Positions 44,756 to 52,691 of a DNA stretch of 53,629 nucleotides are shown here, in pieces. How positions within the stretch are numbered: position 1 is the first letter of the stretch; the number at the start of each line of letters is the position of its first letter. The DNA is from Fibrobacter sp. (lineage in GTDB: Bacteria > Fibrobacterota > Fibrobacteria > Fibrobacterales > Fibrobacteraceae): contig JAKSIB010000025.1 of assembly GCA_024399065.1 (NCBI GenBank), positions 1 to 53,629 of the forward strand. The letters run 5' to 3'. Under the pieces are notes generated by a model that made no database searches, had not been told where the DNA came from, and saw only the letters and a program-made list of their open reading frames with translations. The position numbers and the translations under genes were made by a program.

Positions 44756-44835
44756 CCCTGGAGTTAACTAAGAAAATGGATAGCCTGGGTGACGAATCCT
44801 GTCGGGAATTTCTCCGCTGGATGAGTGCTGCGTAA
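44756..44835 (+). pseudogene. Duplicated 3' fragment of the 20728 gene
   Basis: These 80 bases match 21281-21360 at 78 positions and end at the same stop codon (residues LELTKKMDSLGDESCREFLR and the final WMSAA). No start or upstream part of the gene is present, and similarity ends sharply on both sides. It begins 14 bases after the PilP-like stop codon. Confidence 0.9.
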
Positions 44836-44872
44836 TGTCTATAGCGTGATTTGACAAGTGTGTAATAGCAAA

Positions 44873-44904
44873 ACGCCGTACGGTTATTCCGTATGGCGTC
44901 TTTT
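44873..44904 (+). terminator. Terminator after the plus-strand pilus/secretion operon
   Basis: ACGCCGTACGG pairs with CCGTATGGCGT with one G-T pair, and TTTT follows. An A run on the other side means it could also serve the minus strand. Confidence 0.8.
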
Positions 44905-44934
44905 CGTTTGTACAATTTTTAAGGGGGGCTGTTT

Positions 44935-45354
44935 TTACAGAGCCTTGATTTCTTCAGGAGAGAGGCCTGAAATTTCTGCAATTTCGGAAACGGTAAGCTT
45001 TCCTTGCGCCACTAAGGCCTTGGCAATGCGTTGTTTTTCTTCCTTGATCAATTTCTTGCAGCGGATGTTGAGTTCCTGTTCCAGAGTCATGTAAGCCTTC
45101 CTTGCTGCGGGATCCATGCGGTACTTTTTAAATATATAGAAATTTTTGTAGCAGAGATCACCCAGCAAAATGTTCGGGTCGCATTCCTCGCGATTCTGGA
45201 ACTTGTAAATGGCCTTTTCCTTATGGAAGATGTCGTTGGGACAGATGAACAGAATGTATTGTTCCTGTAGTTCTTCGTAATCAGCGCCTTTGACCAAGGC
45301 GCCTAACCATCTGCATCTCAATTTCAAATTGCCGCCCCACCTTAGTTGTTTCAC
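44935..45354 (-). pseudogene. C-terminal half of a PD-(D/E)XK (Rpn/transposase-like) nuclease
   Basis: The 139-codon open frame (GTG at its 5' end) matches the C-terminal half of Rpn/PDDEXK_2 proteins: KGADYEELQEQYILFICPND, FHKEKAIYKFQNREE, LGDLCYKNFYIF and a helical tail. The catalytic N-terminal half with the D...ExK residues is missing, and the first 20 codons are not family-like. It is therefore a truncated gene, unless the open frame is expressed as a short protein. A related N-terminal remnant lies at 19915-19975. Confidence 0.75.
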
Positions 45355-45449
45355 CGGCGCTAGAAATTTCTTGGCGAACGTGCTTTTTATGAAAAATTTT
45401 GTTTGCTCGGTGTACGCTCGGAAATAAAATTTCCTATGATTGAAGGTGT

Positions 45450-46445
45450 ATGAAGAATTCCATCGATTTCATTGGCGATATTCACGGGCATAGCGAATGC
45501 CTGAAGGCTCTGCTGAAGAAGCTGGGCTATGTGGAGCGTGCAGGCGCTTTCCGCTATCCGGGCAATGAACGTATGGTTGTTTTTCTGGGGGATTACGTAG
45601 ATCGTGGCCCCAATGTTCGTGAGACGCTGAATGTGGTCCGTGCCATGCGTGATGCGGGTTCCGCCATTGCCCTTATGGGAAATCACGAATTCAATATGCT
45701 CAGCTTTTGGCAGAAGAACGAAGGCCCCCGCTTTTTGAAAAAGGTGGGTCCGGGTTATCTGCGTGAACATACCTTCAACAAGGTGGCTGTTCATTCCAGG
45801 ACGGTGGCGGACTTTGTGGGACGCAAGGCTGAATTCAAGGAAATGAAAGAATTCGCCAAGACCTTGCCCTTCTATCTGGAAACGGAAACCTTTAGGGCGC
45901 AGCACGCCAGTTTTGACCCGCGGGCCGTTGCGCGGTTGAAGGCCACCGGCATCACTTGTTTTGCAGATGGCGATTTCGAGGAATTGATTTTCCGCGCCAA
46001 TGATGAAGATAACGAATATGGGGATTCTCTGTTCTGGCCCGTCGATATGTTGCTGAAGGGCCCTGAAATGGAATTGCCTAACCATCAGTTCTTCTTTGAT
46101 GGGGAAAACGTGAAGCGTTTTAGGACGCGGTTGCGTTGGTGGGTAAATCCTGCGGCCGCCAGCTTGCAGGAACTGAGTTTGCAGCCTGGGGTGACGATGC
46201 CCGAGGGGTGCGATGTTGATCCGGAAATCCGTAAGCGTTCTTATTACGGCGAGAACGAAAGGCCGGTGTTCTTTGGACATTACTGGCTTACGGGCGTTCC
46301 CCAGCTGATTCGCAGTAACGTTTGCTGCCTTGACTTTAGCGTGGCGGGCCATTTAGGAAACGGCCGCTTGGCGGCTTACCGATTTGATGGCGAACAGCAA
46401 CTTGATGAAAAAAAGTTTGAATGGATTGGTCGCGAACATGCGTAA
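45450..46445 (+). CDS. Calcineurin-like metallophosphoesterase (ApaH/PrpE type)
   Basis: The 331-residue protein has the metal-binding motifs of the PPP-like phosphatases in order: GDIHGH (10-15), GDYVDRGPN, GNHEFNML, and a late FFGHYWL. The likely substrates are dinucleoside tetraphosphates or phosphoproteins. An insertion between GNHE and the last histidine makes it longer than ApaH. GAAGG lies 4 bases before the ATG. Its stop codon overlaps the start of the cytochrome assembly gene by 8 bases. Confidence 0.87.
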   Translation: MKNSIDFIGDIHGHSECLKALLKKLGYVERAGAFRYPGNERMVVFLGDYVDRGPNVRETLNVVRAMRDAGSAIALMGNHEFNMLSFWQKNEGPRFLKKVGPGYLREHTFNKVAVHSRTVADFVGRKAEFKEMKEFAKTLPFYLETETFRAQHASFDPRAVARLKATGITCFADGDFEELIFRANDEDNEYGDSLFWPVDMLLKGPEMELPNHQFFFDGENVKRFRTRLRWWVNPAAASLQELSLQPGVTMPEGCDVDPEIRKRSYYGENERPVFFGHYWLTGVPQLIRSNVCCLDFSVAGHLGNGRLAAYRFDGEQQLDEKKFEWIGREHA

Positions 46446-48531
46446 GTTCGCTTCTTTGCTTCGAAAATTTGCGTCTATTAAAGTGACCTGTGGTTTGTTG
46501 GTGGCGTTTTTGCTGCTGACTTTCTGGGGAATCCTGGGGCAGGCTGCTGCAGGGAACGATGGTGCCGCTGCGGCGACGGAACGTTTTTTCGGAAGCTATT
46601 TCATTTGGACCATGGGGGTGGTGCCGCTGCCGGCTTTGAAGTCGCTGGCTGTGGTGGGTGCGCTTCACCTGATTGCCTCCATGATGTACCGAATGCCCTC
46701 GGGTTGGCGGAATCTGGGACTTTATGGAATGCACATTGCCCTATTGGTTCTTCTGGTAGGAAGCCTCGTGGGTTCCGAATTTCGCCAAGAGTTTAACGGC
46801 TTCCGTGCGGTTCCTGCCGTAGGCGAATTGGCGGACGTCAAGACCCCGCAAAAGATTACCTATTACACCGTTGACGACAGCTTGAATACAAGCTCTGTTG
46901 AAGTTGGGGAGGGCTATCCCTACTTTACGTTCTACAAAGGTCAGGTGGATATGATGGGTGTGAAGGTGGACCTTTATACGGCTACCTACGATCCTTTCCA
47001 TTTCGTGCCTTACGTGTTCATGATTCTTTTCTTGCTGAGCGCTGCGTTTCATTATGTGGCGAAGGTCCGCGGTAGTCGTGGGAACCGCGCAGGGACGGGA
47101 ACAATTGCTGCAAAGACACTATCGGTGTTCCTGATCGCTATGGTGGGCTTTGTTTGTGCGCCTTCAGCCCAAGCTAATCAAATGATTCTTGTTGGCGAAA
47201 ACTACCGCCCCTTTGATTCTTTTGCCCGTGGTGTTCTTGATGATTTTTCTGGACGCGTGACTTATAAATGCCGCCAGACAGATTCTTGCCATGGTAAAAT
47301 TTCTGCAAGCGAAGTTGTTGGAAAAATTGGTGCAGGTTCCGCTGATGCTGCTGAATTTCGCTTGTTTAAGGTTCTTCGCGCCGATGTTCAAAATGCTTTG
47401 AATATTCCTGAAAGTGATCGATATGTAAGCTATAACCAGCTGAAAAAATATGGCAACGAACTTGAAGTTTATGCAAGCCGCAATGATGATCATCCTGCCA
47501 CATTGGAAATGAAACGTTTGCTTGCCAATGTGCATCTTTTTGAAGCTATTCAGCGTGGCGATTTTAGGAAGGCGGATGCGACTCCCGAGCAAAAGAAAAC
47601 CTTTAAGGCAGAAGTTTTCTACAACCACGCCAACTTTGCCTTGATCGCGTTCATCCTAGCTTTCATCGGTTGTGTCTTGGCTGCAGTCAATTCCCTTTTC
47701 AAAAAGCGCGCCCTTGATATTGCGGCGAATTCTGCGGCTGCTGCTGTAGCTGCGACTCTCGCAGTTACTTTTATCCTTCGTTTTTACATTGCCGCCCGTC
47801 CGCCGCTTTCTAGTTTGTACGAAATCGTGCTGTTGGTGGCCTTGCTTTTGGAAGCCTTTGAATTCGGTGCATTCCTGTTTTGCAAAAAAAGAACTTTCTC
47901 TTTAATCATCCCTGTAACGGCCATGGCCGCGGTGCTTTTGTTCTTTGCCAAGTTTATCTTGGAACCGGGCGATTTGTTCCAGCCTATTCCTGCTGTTTTG
48001 AATTCTGGAGTGTTCCTGACCCTTCACGTTTTCTCCATCGCTTTGGGCTACGTGGGTATGATTCTTTCTGGTGTTGTGGCCCATCTGCATCTGTTTCGTT
48101 TGGGCCGAATTTCTTCCCTTGAGCATCAAACCTCGAACCTCGCGCCTCTCCTTTACGCCACCCTCGTTTTCGGCGGAGTTTTCACCACCATCGGAACCCT
48201 TTTAGGTGGGGTGTGGGCGGATTTTGCCTGGGGCCGTTTCTGGGGCTTTGACCCTAAGGAATGCGGTGCCCTCTTTGTGGTACTTTGGTCCATGCTTCTG
48301 TTGCATTTGCGTGGTGGCCGCCTTGTCAGCGAAAAAGGTTTCGCCTTGCTCAATTGCTTTAACGTGATTATCACATTCCTTTGCTGGTTTGGAATTAACC
48401 TTTTGGGTGTGGGGCTCCACAGTTACGGATTCCAGAACGGAACGGTAATGTGGCTTTTAATCTTTATTCTAGCTGATCTTGGTGTGATTTTTTATTTGAA
48501 TAGTCATAACCGGGGAACTTTAAAATTATGA
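46438..48531 (+). CDS. Fused ResB-CcsA (system II) cytochrome c assembly protein
   Basis: The 697-residue membrane protein combines an N-terminal ResB/Ccs1-like part (helices at about 15-35, 60-80, 90-110 and 185-205) with a soluble domain (about 235-385) and a C-terminal CcsA-like part of eight helices. The haem-handling segment reads WADFAWGRFWGFDPKE, equivalent to the WWD motif. A motif CRQTDSCH in the soluble domain is not a standard CXXCH haem site. Similar fusions (CcsBA) exist in Bacteroides and Helicobacter. I chose the ATG at 46438, inside the phosphatase stop region. It implies that a c-type cytochrome is made. Confidence 0.85.
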   Translation: MRKFASLLRKFASIKVTCGLLVAFLLLTFWGILGQAAAGNDGAAAATERFFGSYFIWTMGVVPLPALKSLAVVGALHLIASMMYRMPSGWRNLGLYGMHIALLVLLVGSLVGSEFRQEFNGFRAVPAVGELADVKTPQKITYYTVDDSLNTSSVEVGEGYPYFTFYKGQVDMMGVKVDLYTATYDPFHFVPYVFMILFLLSAAFHYVAKVRGSRGNRAGTGTIAAKTLSVFLIAMVGFVCAPSAQANQMILVGENYRPFDSFARGVLDDFSGRVTYKCRQTDSCHGKISASEVVGKIGAGSADAAEFRLFKVLRADVQNALNIPESDRYVSYNQLKKYGNELEVYASRNDDHPATLEMKRLLANVHLFEAIQRGDFRKADATPEQKKTFKAEVFYNHANFALIAFILAFIGCVLAAVNSLFKKRALDIAANSAAAAVAATLAVTFILRFYIAARPPLSSLYEIVLLVALLLEAFEFGAFLFCKKRTFSLIIPVTAMAAVLLFFAKFILEPGDLFQPIPAVLNSGVFLTLHVFSIALGYVGMILSGVVAHLHLFRLGRISSLEHQTSNLAPLLYATLVFGGVFTTIGTLLGGVWADFAWGRFWGFDPKECGALFVVLWSMLLLHLRGGRLVSEKGFALLNCFNVIITFLCWFGINLLGVGLHSYGFQNGTVMWLLIFILADLGVIFYLNSHNRGTLKL

Positions 48532-48618
48532 TTTATGAATTACGAATTACGAAATGGAAAATCTCGGCGTAGCCGACTAATTTACTCTCGTACATCATAA
48601 TTCGTACTTCATAATTTT
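48522..48618. repeat. Composite element: inverted heptamer arms around a GC hairpin
   Basis: The left arm (48522-48552) is AAAATTATGA plus three 7-base words (TTTATGA, ATTACGA, ATTACGA). The right arm (48588-48618) is its inverse, with 25 of 31 bases able to pair. Between them lies TCGGC-GTA-GCCGA (48564-48576). The element contains the stop codon of the cytochrome assembly gene and ends 15 bases before the dgt start. Confidence 0.85.
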
Positions 48619-48632
48619 CTAAATTGTATCCC

Positions 48633-49940
48633 ATGCTTCAATGGGACACTTTGCTTTCTGCAACGCGTTACGGACACCCGGCTGATCCGGATCCGAACCG
48701 CTCTGATTTTCATCGCGATTACGACCGTATTGTTTTTTCTACCGCTTTCCGCCGCCTTGGCCGCAAGACCCAGGTTCATCCGTTTTCTGTGAACGACCAT
48801 GTTCATAGCCGCCTGACTCACAGCTTGGAAGTCAGTAGTGTTGGCCGAAGCCTTGCCATTACGGTTTATCATCTGATTAAGCAGCACCTGCCCAAGTATG
48901 TGAACGAATACCAGTTCGGTACCATCGTTCAGTCTGCTTGCTTGGCTCACGATATTGGTAACCCGCCGTTTGGTCATGCTGGCGAAGCCGCCATTCGCGA
49001 ATGGTTCCGCAAGAACCGTAATTCTCCGGCATTACGCGATTTGCGTCCCGAAGAAATTGCTGACTTCGAAAATTTTGACGGTAATGCCCAGGGGCACCGC
49101 ATCCTGAGTAAGTTGGAATATCATTTTCTTGATGGTGGCATGCGTTTGACTTACGCGACCATCGGAGCCATGATCAAGTATCCGCAGCTTGCCAAGTTCG
49201 GTACGCCCACCAGCCTCTTCTCTACGGAAGCTGACCTTTACAGAATGACCGCCTACACTTTGGGTATTCCTGAACTGGAAACCGGCAAGTGGGTGCGTCA
49301 TCCCTTGGTTTACCTGATGGAAGCTGCCGACGATATTTGCTACAGCATTTTGGATGTGGAAGACGCCATCGAATTGGGCATTCTTTCCTTCGGTGATGTG
49401 CGTGGCATGTTCAGCTACTTGTGCGGTCCCGAAGTAGATATTGACCGCGAGTATCAGGAAAACGGACAGAACTTCCGCGACTTCCTCAGCAGTATTCGTG
49501 GTCTCGCAATCCAGAACCTCATTGACGATGTTGCAGTGACTTTTGTGAATCATTACGACGAAATCATGGCAGGCGCTCCCATCAAGCATCTTGTGGATTT
49601 GTCCCGTTCAGAAGTGATGGAAGGTATCCGCATTGCAAAGCGCCTCGGCGTAGAACGTATCTATCCCGACCGCCGCAAGACAGAACTTGAAGTGGGTAGC
49701 TACACCACCCTGAGTACGGTGCTGGACGCTTTCATCAACGGCGTTTACGACTTCCGTTTGAACGGCAAGAATTCTTACCGCGCCGATCGCATTGTCCGCT
49801 TGATTGGTCAGGCAAAAATCGGCCAGAGCGTTACCGCCGCCGAAGCCTACCATCAGGTGCTTGACTTTGTCAGTGGCATGACCGACAACTACGCAACTTA
49901 CCTGGCCCGCCAAATTGGCGGCCTTGCCATGGGTTACTAA
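48633..49940 (+). CDS. dgt: Deoxyguanosinetriphosphate triphosphohydrolase
   Basis: HD-domain enzyme of 435 residues that splits dGTP to deoxyguanosine and triphosphate, limiting dNTP pools. The family start DRSDF-type segment is RSDFHRDYDRIVFSTAFRRL, followed by RLGRKTQV, HSRLTHSLEV (metal His) and LAHDIGNPPFGHAGE (metal His-Asp). ENFDGNAQGHRIL and YLMEAADDICYSI complete the site. I chose the ATG at 48633; the frame upstream offers only a TTG. No Shine-Dalgarno sequence is visible, and the heptamer element ends just upstream. Confidence 0.95.
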   Translation: MLQWDTLLSATRYGHPADPDPNRSDFHRDYDRIVFSTAFRRLGRKTQVHPFSVNDHVHSRLTHSLEVSSVGRSLAITVYHLIKQHLPKYVNEYQFGTIVQSACLAHDIGNPPFGHAGEAAIREWFRKNRNSPALRDLRPEEIADFENFDGNAQGHRILSKLEYHFLDGGMRLTYATIGAMIKYPQLAKFGTPTSLFSTEADLYRMTAYTLGIPELETGKWVRHPLVYLMEAADDICYSILDVEDAIELGILSFGDVRGMFSYLCGPEVDIDREYQENGQNFRDFLSSIRGLAIQNLIDDVAVTFVNHYDEIMAGAPIKHLVDLSRSEVMEGIRIAKRLGVERIYPDRRKTELEVGSYTTLSTVLDAFINGVYDFRLNGKNSYRADRIVRLIGQAKIGQSVTAAEAYHQVLDFVSGMTDNYATYLARQIGGLAMGY

Positions 49941-49961
49941 CGGAGTTGCAGGGTTTCGAAA

Positions 49962-50642
49962 ATGATCTGGCTGTTTGATTACGATCTTACGTTGTACGGT
50001 GCCGATGAACATTGCGTCATCGATTCTCTGGATGAACGAATCTCCTTGACCGTTCAGAATGCAACTGGTGTGGATACAGAAACAGCCCACAAGATTCGCA
50101 AGGATTACCTGATCCGCTTTGGAACGACTTTGGCTGGCCTGCAGGCCATGCATGGCGTAAAGCCCGATGACTTTTTTGATTTCATCCATCAGCCGGAATT
50201 CTTGACTTACCCGAAGCCCTCTCCTGCAAAGCGCAGTTTGATTACTGGCCTTGCTGGCCGTCGTTTCATTTTCACCAATGGTCGTCGTGACTGGAGTGAA
50301 GCCGGCATGGAACACATGGGCGTCCGTGATTGCTTTGAAGATGTTTTTGACTTGAAGCAGATGGATTGGATCGGAAAACCCCACGACAGCGCTTATGAAA
50401 AGGCGGAAAAGTGGTTGGCAGAACGTGTGCCCGAGGCCTTCTTTGCAAACGGTACCCCGGCGGATCCGTCCCAAATTGTTTTGCTGGAAGATTCCGTGCG
50501 CAATTTGGAACCTGCTCATCGCCGCGGTTGGAAGACCATTCTTGTGAATCCTATTCCCGATGTGCCTAGCTGGGTGGATTTCTATGTGCCAAGCCTTTTG
50601 CACCTGACCACCATCTTACCGGAACTTGTTCGCGACTTATAA
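49962..50642 (+). CDS. HAD-family phosphatase, pyrimidine 5'-nucleotidase-like
   Basis: The 226-residue protein has the HAD motifs: FDYDLTLYG (nucleophile Asp), FTNGR (motif II), a lysine in KPHDSAYEKA, and LLEDSVRNL (motif IV). The layout fits the SDT1/pyrimidine 5'-nucleotidase group. It follows dgt by 21 bases, which suggests joint expression and a shared role in nucleotide salvage (inference). Confidence 0.85.
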   Translation: MIWLFDYDLTLYGADEHCVIDSLDERISLTVQNATGVDTETAHKIRKDYLIRFGTTLAGLQAMHGVKPDDFFDFIHQPEFLTYPKPSPAKRSLITGLAGRRFIFTNGRRDWSEAGMEHMGVRDCFEDVFDLKQMDWIGKPHDSAYEKAEKWLAERVPEAFFANGTPADPSQIVLLEDSVRNLEPAHRRGWKTILVNPIPDVPSWVDFYVPSLLHLTTILPELVRDL

Positions 50643-50644
50643 CT

Positions 50645-50694
50645 CACAACTCGCAGTTCCTATCTCGAACCTCGAACCTCGAACCTCGAACCTT
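50645..50694. repeat. Heptamer array (ACCTCGA words) before the permease gene
   Basis: Seven-base words run AACTCAC, AACTCGC, AGTTCCT, ATCTCGA, ACCTCGA, ACCTCGA, ACCTCGA. The array fills the gap between the HAD gene stop and the permease start, ending 4 bases before the ATG. Read on one strand it matches the array before obgE (CGAACCT words). Confidence 0.85.
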
Positions 50695-50697
50695 ATT

Positions 50698-51504
50698 ATG
50701 CTTGAACTTTTCTCTATGGGCTTTATGCAAAACGCTTTGGTGGCCGCCGTGCTGGTGGCCATTGCCTGCGGCGTGATGGGTACCTTTGTGGTGGTGAATC
50801 GATTGACTTCGCTGTCGGGCGGTGTGGCCCACGCTTCTTTTGGCGGCGTTGGCTTGGCTGCCTTCCTGGGATTTTCTCCCATGCTTGGGTCCCTCGGCTT
50901 TGCGGTGGCATGTGCCATGCTGATGGGTGTGCTGACTTGGCGTGACCGCAAGAATTCTGACACCTTCATCGGTATTATCTGGGCGGGCGGTATGGCCTTG
51001 GGCGTGATCCTTACGGACTTGACCCCAGGTTATAGCGGCGAGATGATGAGCTTTTTGTTCGGCAGTTTGCTGACGGTTCCTACGGAGTTGTTGTGGTGGA
51101 TGGGCGCACTGTTGGTTCTGATTCTTGGAGCTGTCGTTGTGAACTATCGGAAGTTCCTGGCCATTTCTTTTGATCCTGAATTTGCCCGAGTGCAGGGCAT
51201 GCCGGTACTTGCCTACTATATGTTTTTGATTGCCCTGATTGCCTTGACGGTGGTGATTGCTGTTCAAGCGGTGGGCATGATTCTTGTGATTGCTTTGTTG
51301 ACCATTCCAGGCTACATTGCAGAAAATTATGCCAAGAACTTGACTCAGATGATTTTTATTTCTGTAGGCGTTTCCTTGGTTCTGGTGCTGGCCGGCCTTT
51401 TGCTTGCTTGCCAGTTGAACTTTGTAGTAGGCCCCACCATTATCGCCTGCGGCGTCCTTGTCTATGGTGTAGATTTTGCAGTTAAAAAATTGCGTAAGGC
51501 ATAA
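50698..51504 (+). CDS. ABC-3 family metal (zinc/manganese) transporter permease
   Basis: Integral membrane protein of 268 residues with about eight helices, like ZnuB. Family segments are VVVNRLTSLSGGVAHASFGG, GEMMSFLFGSLLTV and AVQAVGMILVIALLTIPGY. It should form the channel for zinc, manganese or iron import. The ATPase and the substrate-binding protein are not next to it in the window. The start has no Shine-Dalgarno sequence because the heptamer array occupies its place; ATG at 50716 is an alternative. Confidence 0.9.
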   Translation: MLELFSMGFMQNALVAAVLVAIACGVMGTFVVVNRLTSLSGGVAHASFGGVGLAAFLGFSPMLGSLGFAVACAMLMGVLTWRDRKNSDTFIGIIWAGGMALGVILTDLTPGYSGEMMSFLFGSLLTVPTELLWWMGALLVLILGAVVVNYRKFLAISFDPEFARVQGMPVLAYYMFLIALIALTVVIAVQAVGMILVIALLTIPGYIAENYAKNLTQMIFISVGVSLVLVLAGLLLACQLNFVVGPTIIACGVLVYGVDFAVKKLRKA

Positions 51505-51514
51505 AAGGTTTTTT

Positions 51515-52630
51515 ATGAAAAAGAAACTTATTGCATTTTTGTTCATGGTTAATTGCTCGTTGCTCATTGCATCGGCTTTTGCTGCAGCTCCGGAACCTGC
51601 TTCCCGAAACAGCTTTAACAACATGACTGTGACTACGGAGTATTCTGAACTCATGCAGGAAAAGAATGCCCGTAACGATTCCCTGTTGCCGGCCCTCGAT
51701 GGTGACAAGGCCTTCGAGGAAGTCCTCCGCATGAATCCTAACTTTTGGAGCCTTGGCGGCGTCATGAAGAAGGACGAATCCCTGGTGACCAAGCTGAACG
51801 CAAAGATTGTCTTTGTGGACGGTATCCGTGAAGAACCGTTCTGCGACCTGGACAAAAAGGGAAGCTCCGCCGGGGAATGGAACGTTCGCATTGGCGTGGA
51901 CTTTGTGTCTGCAGCGTCCAATACGGTTCATATTCACGTGCAGCAGTGCCTGGATTACATTCGCGACCAGATGGGCTTTGCCGTGAAGAAGGGCGACAAG
52001 GTGGTGTTCATTCCGCCGAAGAAAGTTCTGGACAAAATTGCCGAAAGCGAAATTCCCGATGCTATCGATATCGACTTGCAGCAGACCTTGCTGAAGGCTC
52101 ACGAAGACGTAAACCTTACCGGCAAGTGCCCCAAGGATATCGAAGCCTACATCATCTTGATGAATGTCTACGAACAGGTGAAGAACCAGAAGATGGACTA
52201 TGTGGTCATCAATGACCAGCTGAACAAGCAACGCAATGGCGGTGGCCGCGTGCAGTCCTGCGCCTTCAGCCGTGAATGGAATAAGAAGTATCAGGAAAGC
52301 GCCAGCTTTGAATGCGACATCGACCACGATGAATGCCTCTACCGTCAGGAAAACGATGGCGATTCCCGCTGGTCCATCAACTATGAGGCGGACCGCTTTG
52401 AATACATCAACAAGAAGTTCCTGTTCTTCAATCTGAATCCCAAGAGCATTCACAAGGGCGGTACCATGCTGGATCTCCGTTTGATTCGCTTGTCCTCCTC
52501 TCTCTATTTGGAAGCTTATTTGAATATGAAGGGTGAACCGGTCACTTTGGGCCTGGTAATTGTCCCGGGTGAAAAGACCATTGAAGATTATGATGACGGC
52601 GAGGAAGAAGAAGGCGTGATGTTCGAGTAG
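51515..52630 (+). CDS. Exported protein of unknown function
   Basis: A 371-residue protein with signal peptide (MKKKLIAFLFMVNCSLLIAS, cleaved after about AFA). I recognise no domain. It has seven cysteines in the mature part, four of them in a cluster near residues 245-275 (QSCAFSREW, ECDIDHDECLY), which suggests disulfides in the periplasm. The C-terminus is acidic (YDDGEEEEG). AAAAGG lies 6 bases before the ATG. It begins 10 bases after the permease gene, so the two may be cotranscribed. Confidence 0.75.
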   Translation: MKKKLIAFLFMVNCSLLIASAFAAAPEPASRNSFNNMTVTTEYSELMQEKNARNDSLLPALDGDKAFEEVLRMNPNFWSLGGVMKKDESLVTKLNAKIVFVDGIREEPFCDLDKKGSSAGEWNVRIGVDFVSAASNTVHIHVQQCLDYIRDQMGFAVKKGDKVVFIPPKKVLDKIAESEIPDAIDIDLQQTLLKAHEDVNLTGKCPKDIEAYIILMNVYEQVKNQKMDYVVINDQLNKQRNGGGRVQSCAFSREWNKKYQESASFECDIDHDECLYRQENDGDSRWSINYEADRFEYINKKFLFFNLNPKSIHKGGTMLDLRLIRLSSSLYLEAYLNMKGEPVTLGLVIVPGEKTIEDYDDGEEEEGVMFE

Positions 52631-52635
52631 CCTTC

Positions 52636-52664
52636 TTGACCGCCCAAATCGATTATTATATATT
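52636..52664 (+). promoter_or_regulatory. Promoter of the PDZ-domain gene
   Basis: TTGACC (52636-52641) and TATATT (52659-52664) are separated by 17 bases. Transcription would start near 52671. Confidence 0.75.
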
Positions 52665-52691
52665 GAGATTGAATAAATTAAGGAGAACTTT

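Noticed and set aside
50644-51921. 425-codon open frame on the minus strand
   Set aside because: Antisense of the permease and the exported protein genes, very rich in His and Gln, with no recognisable domain.
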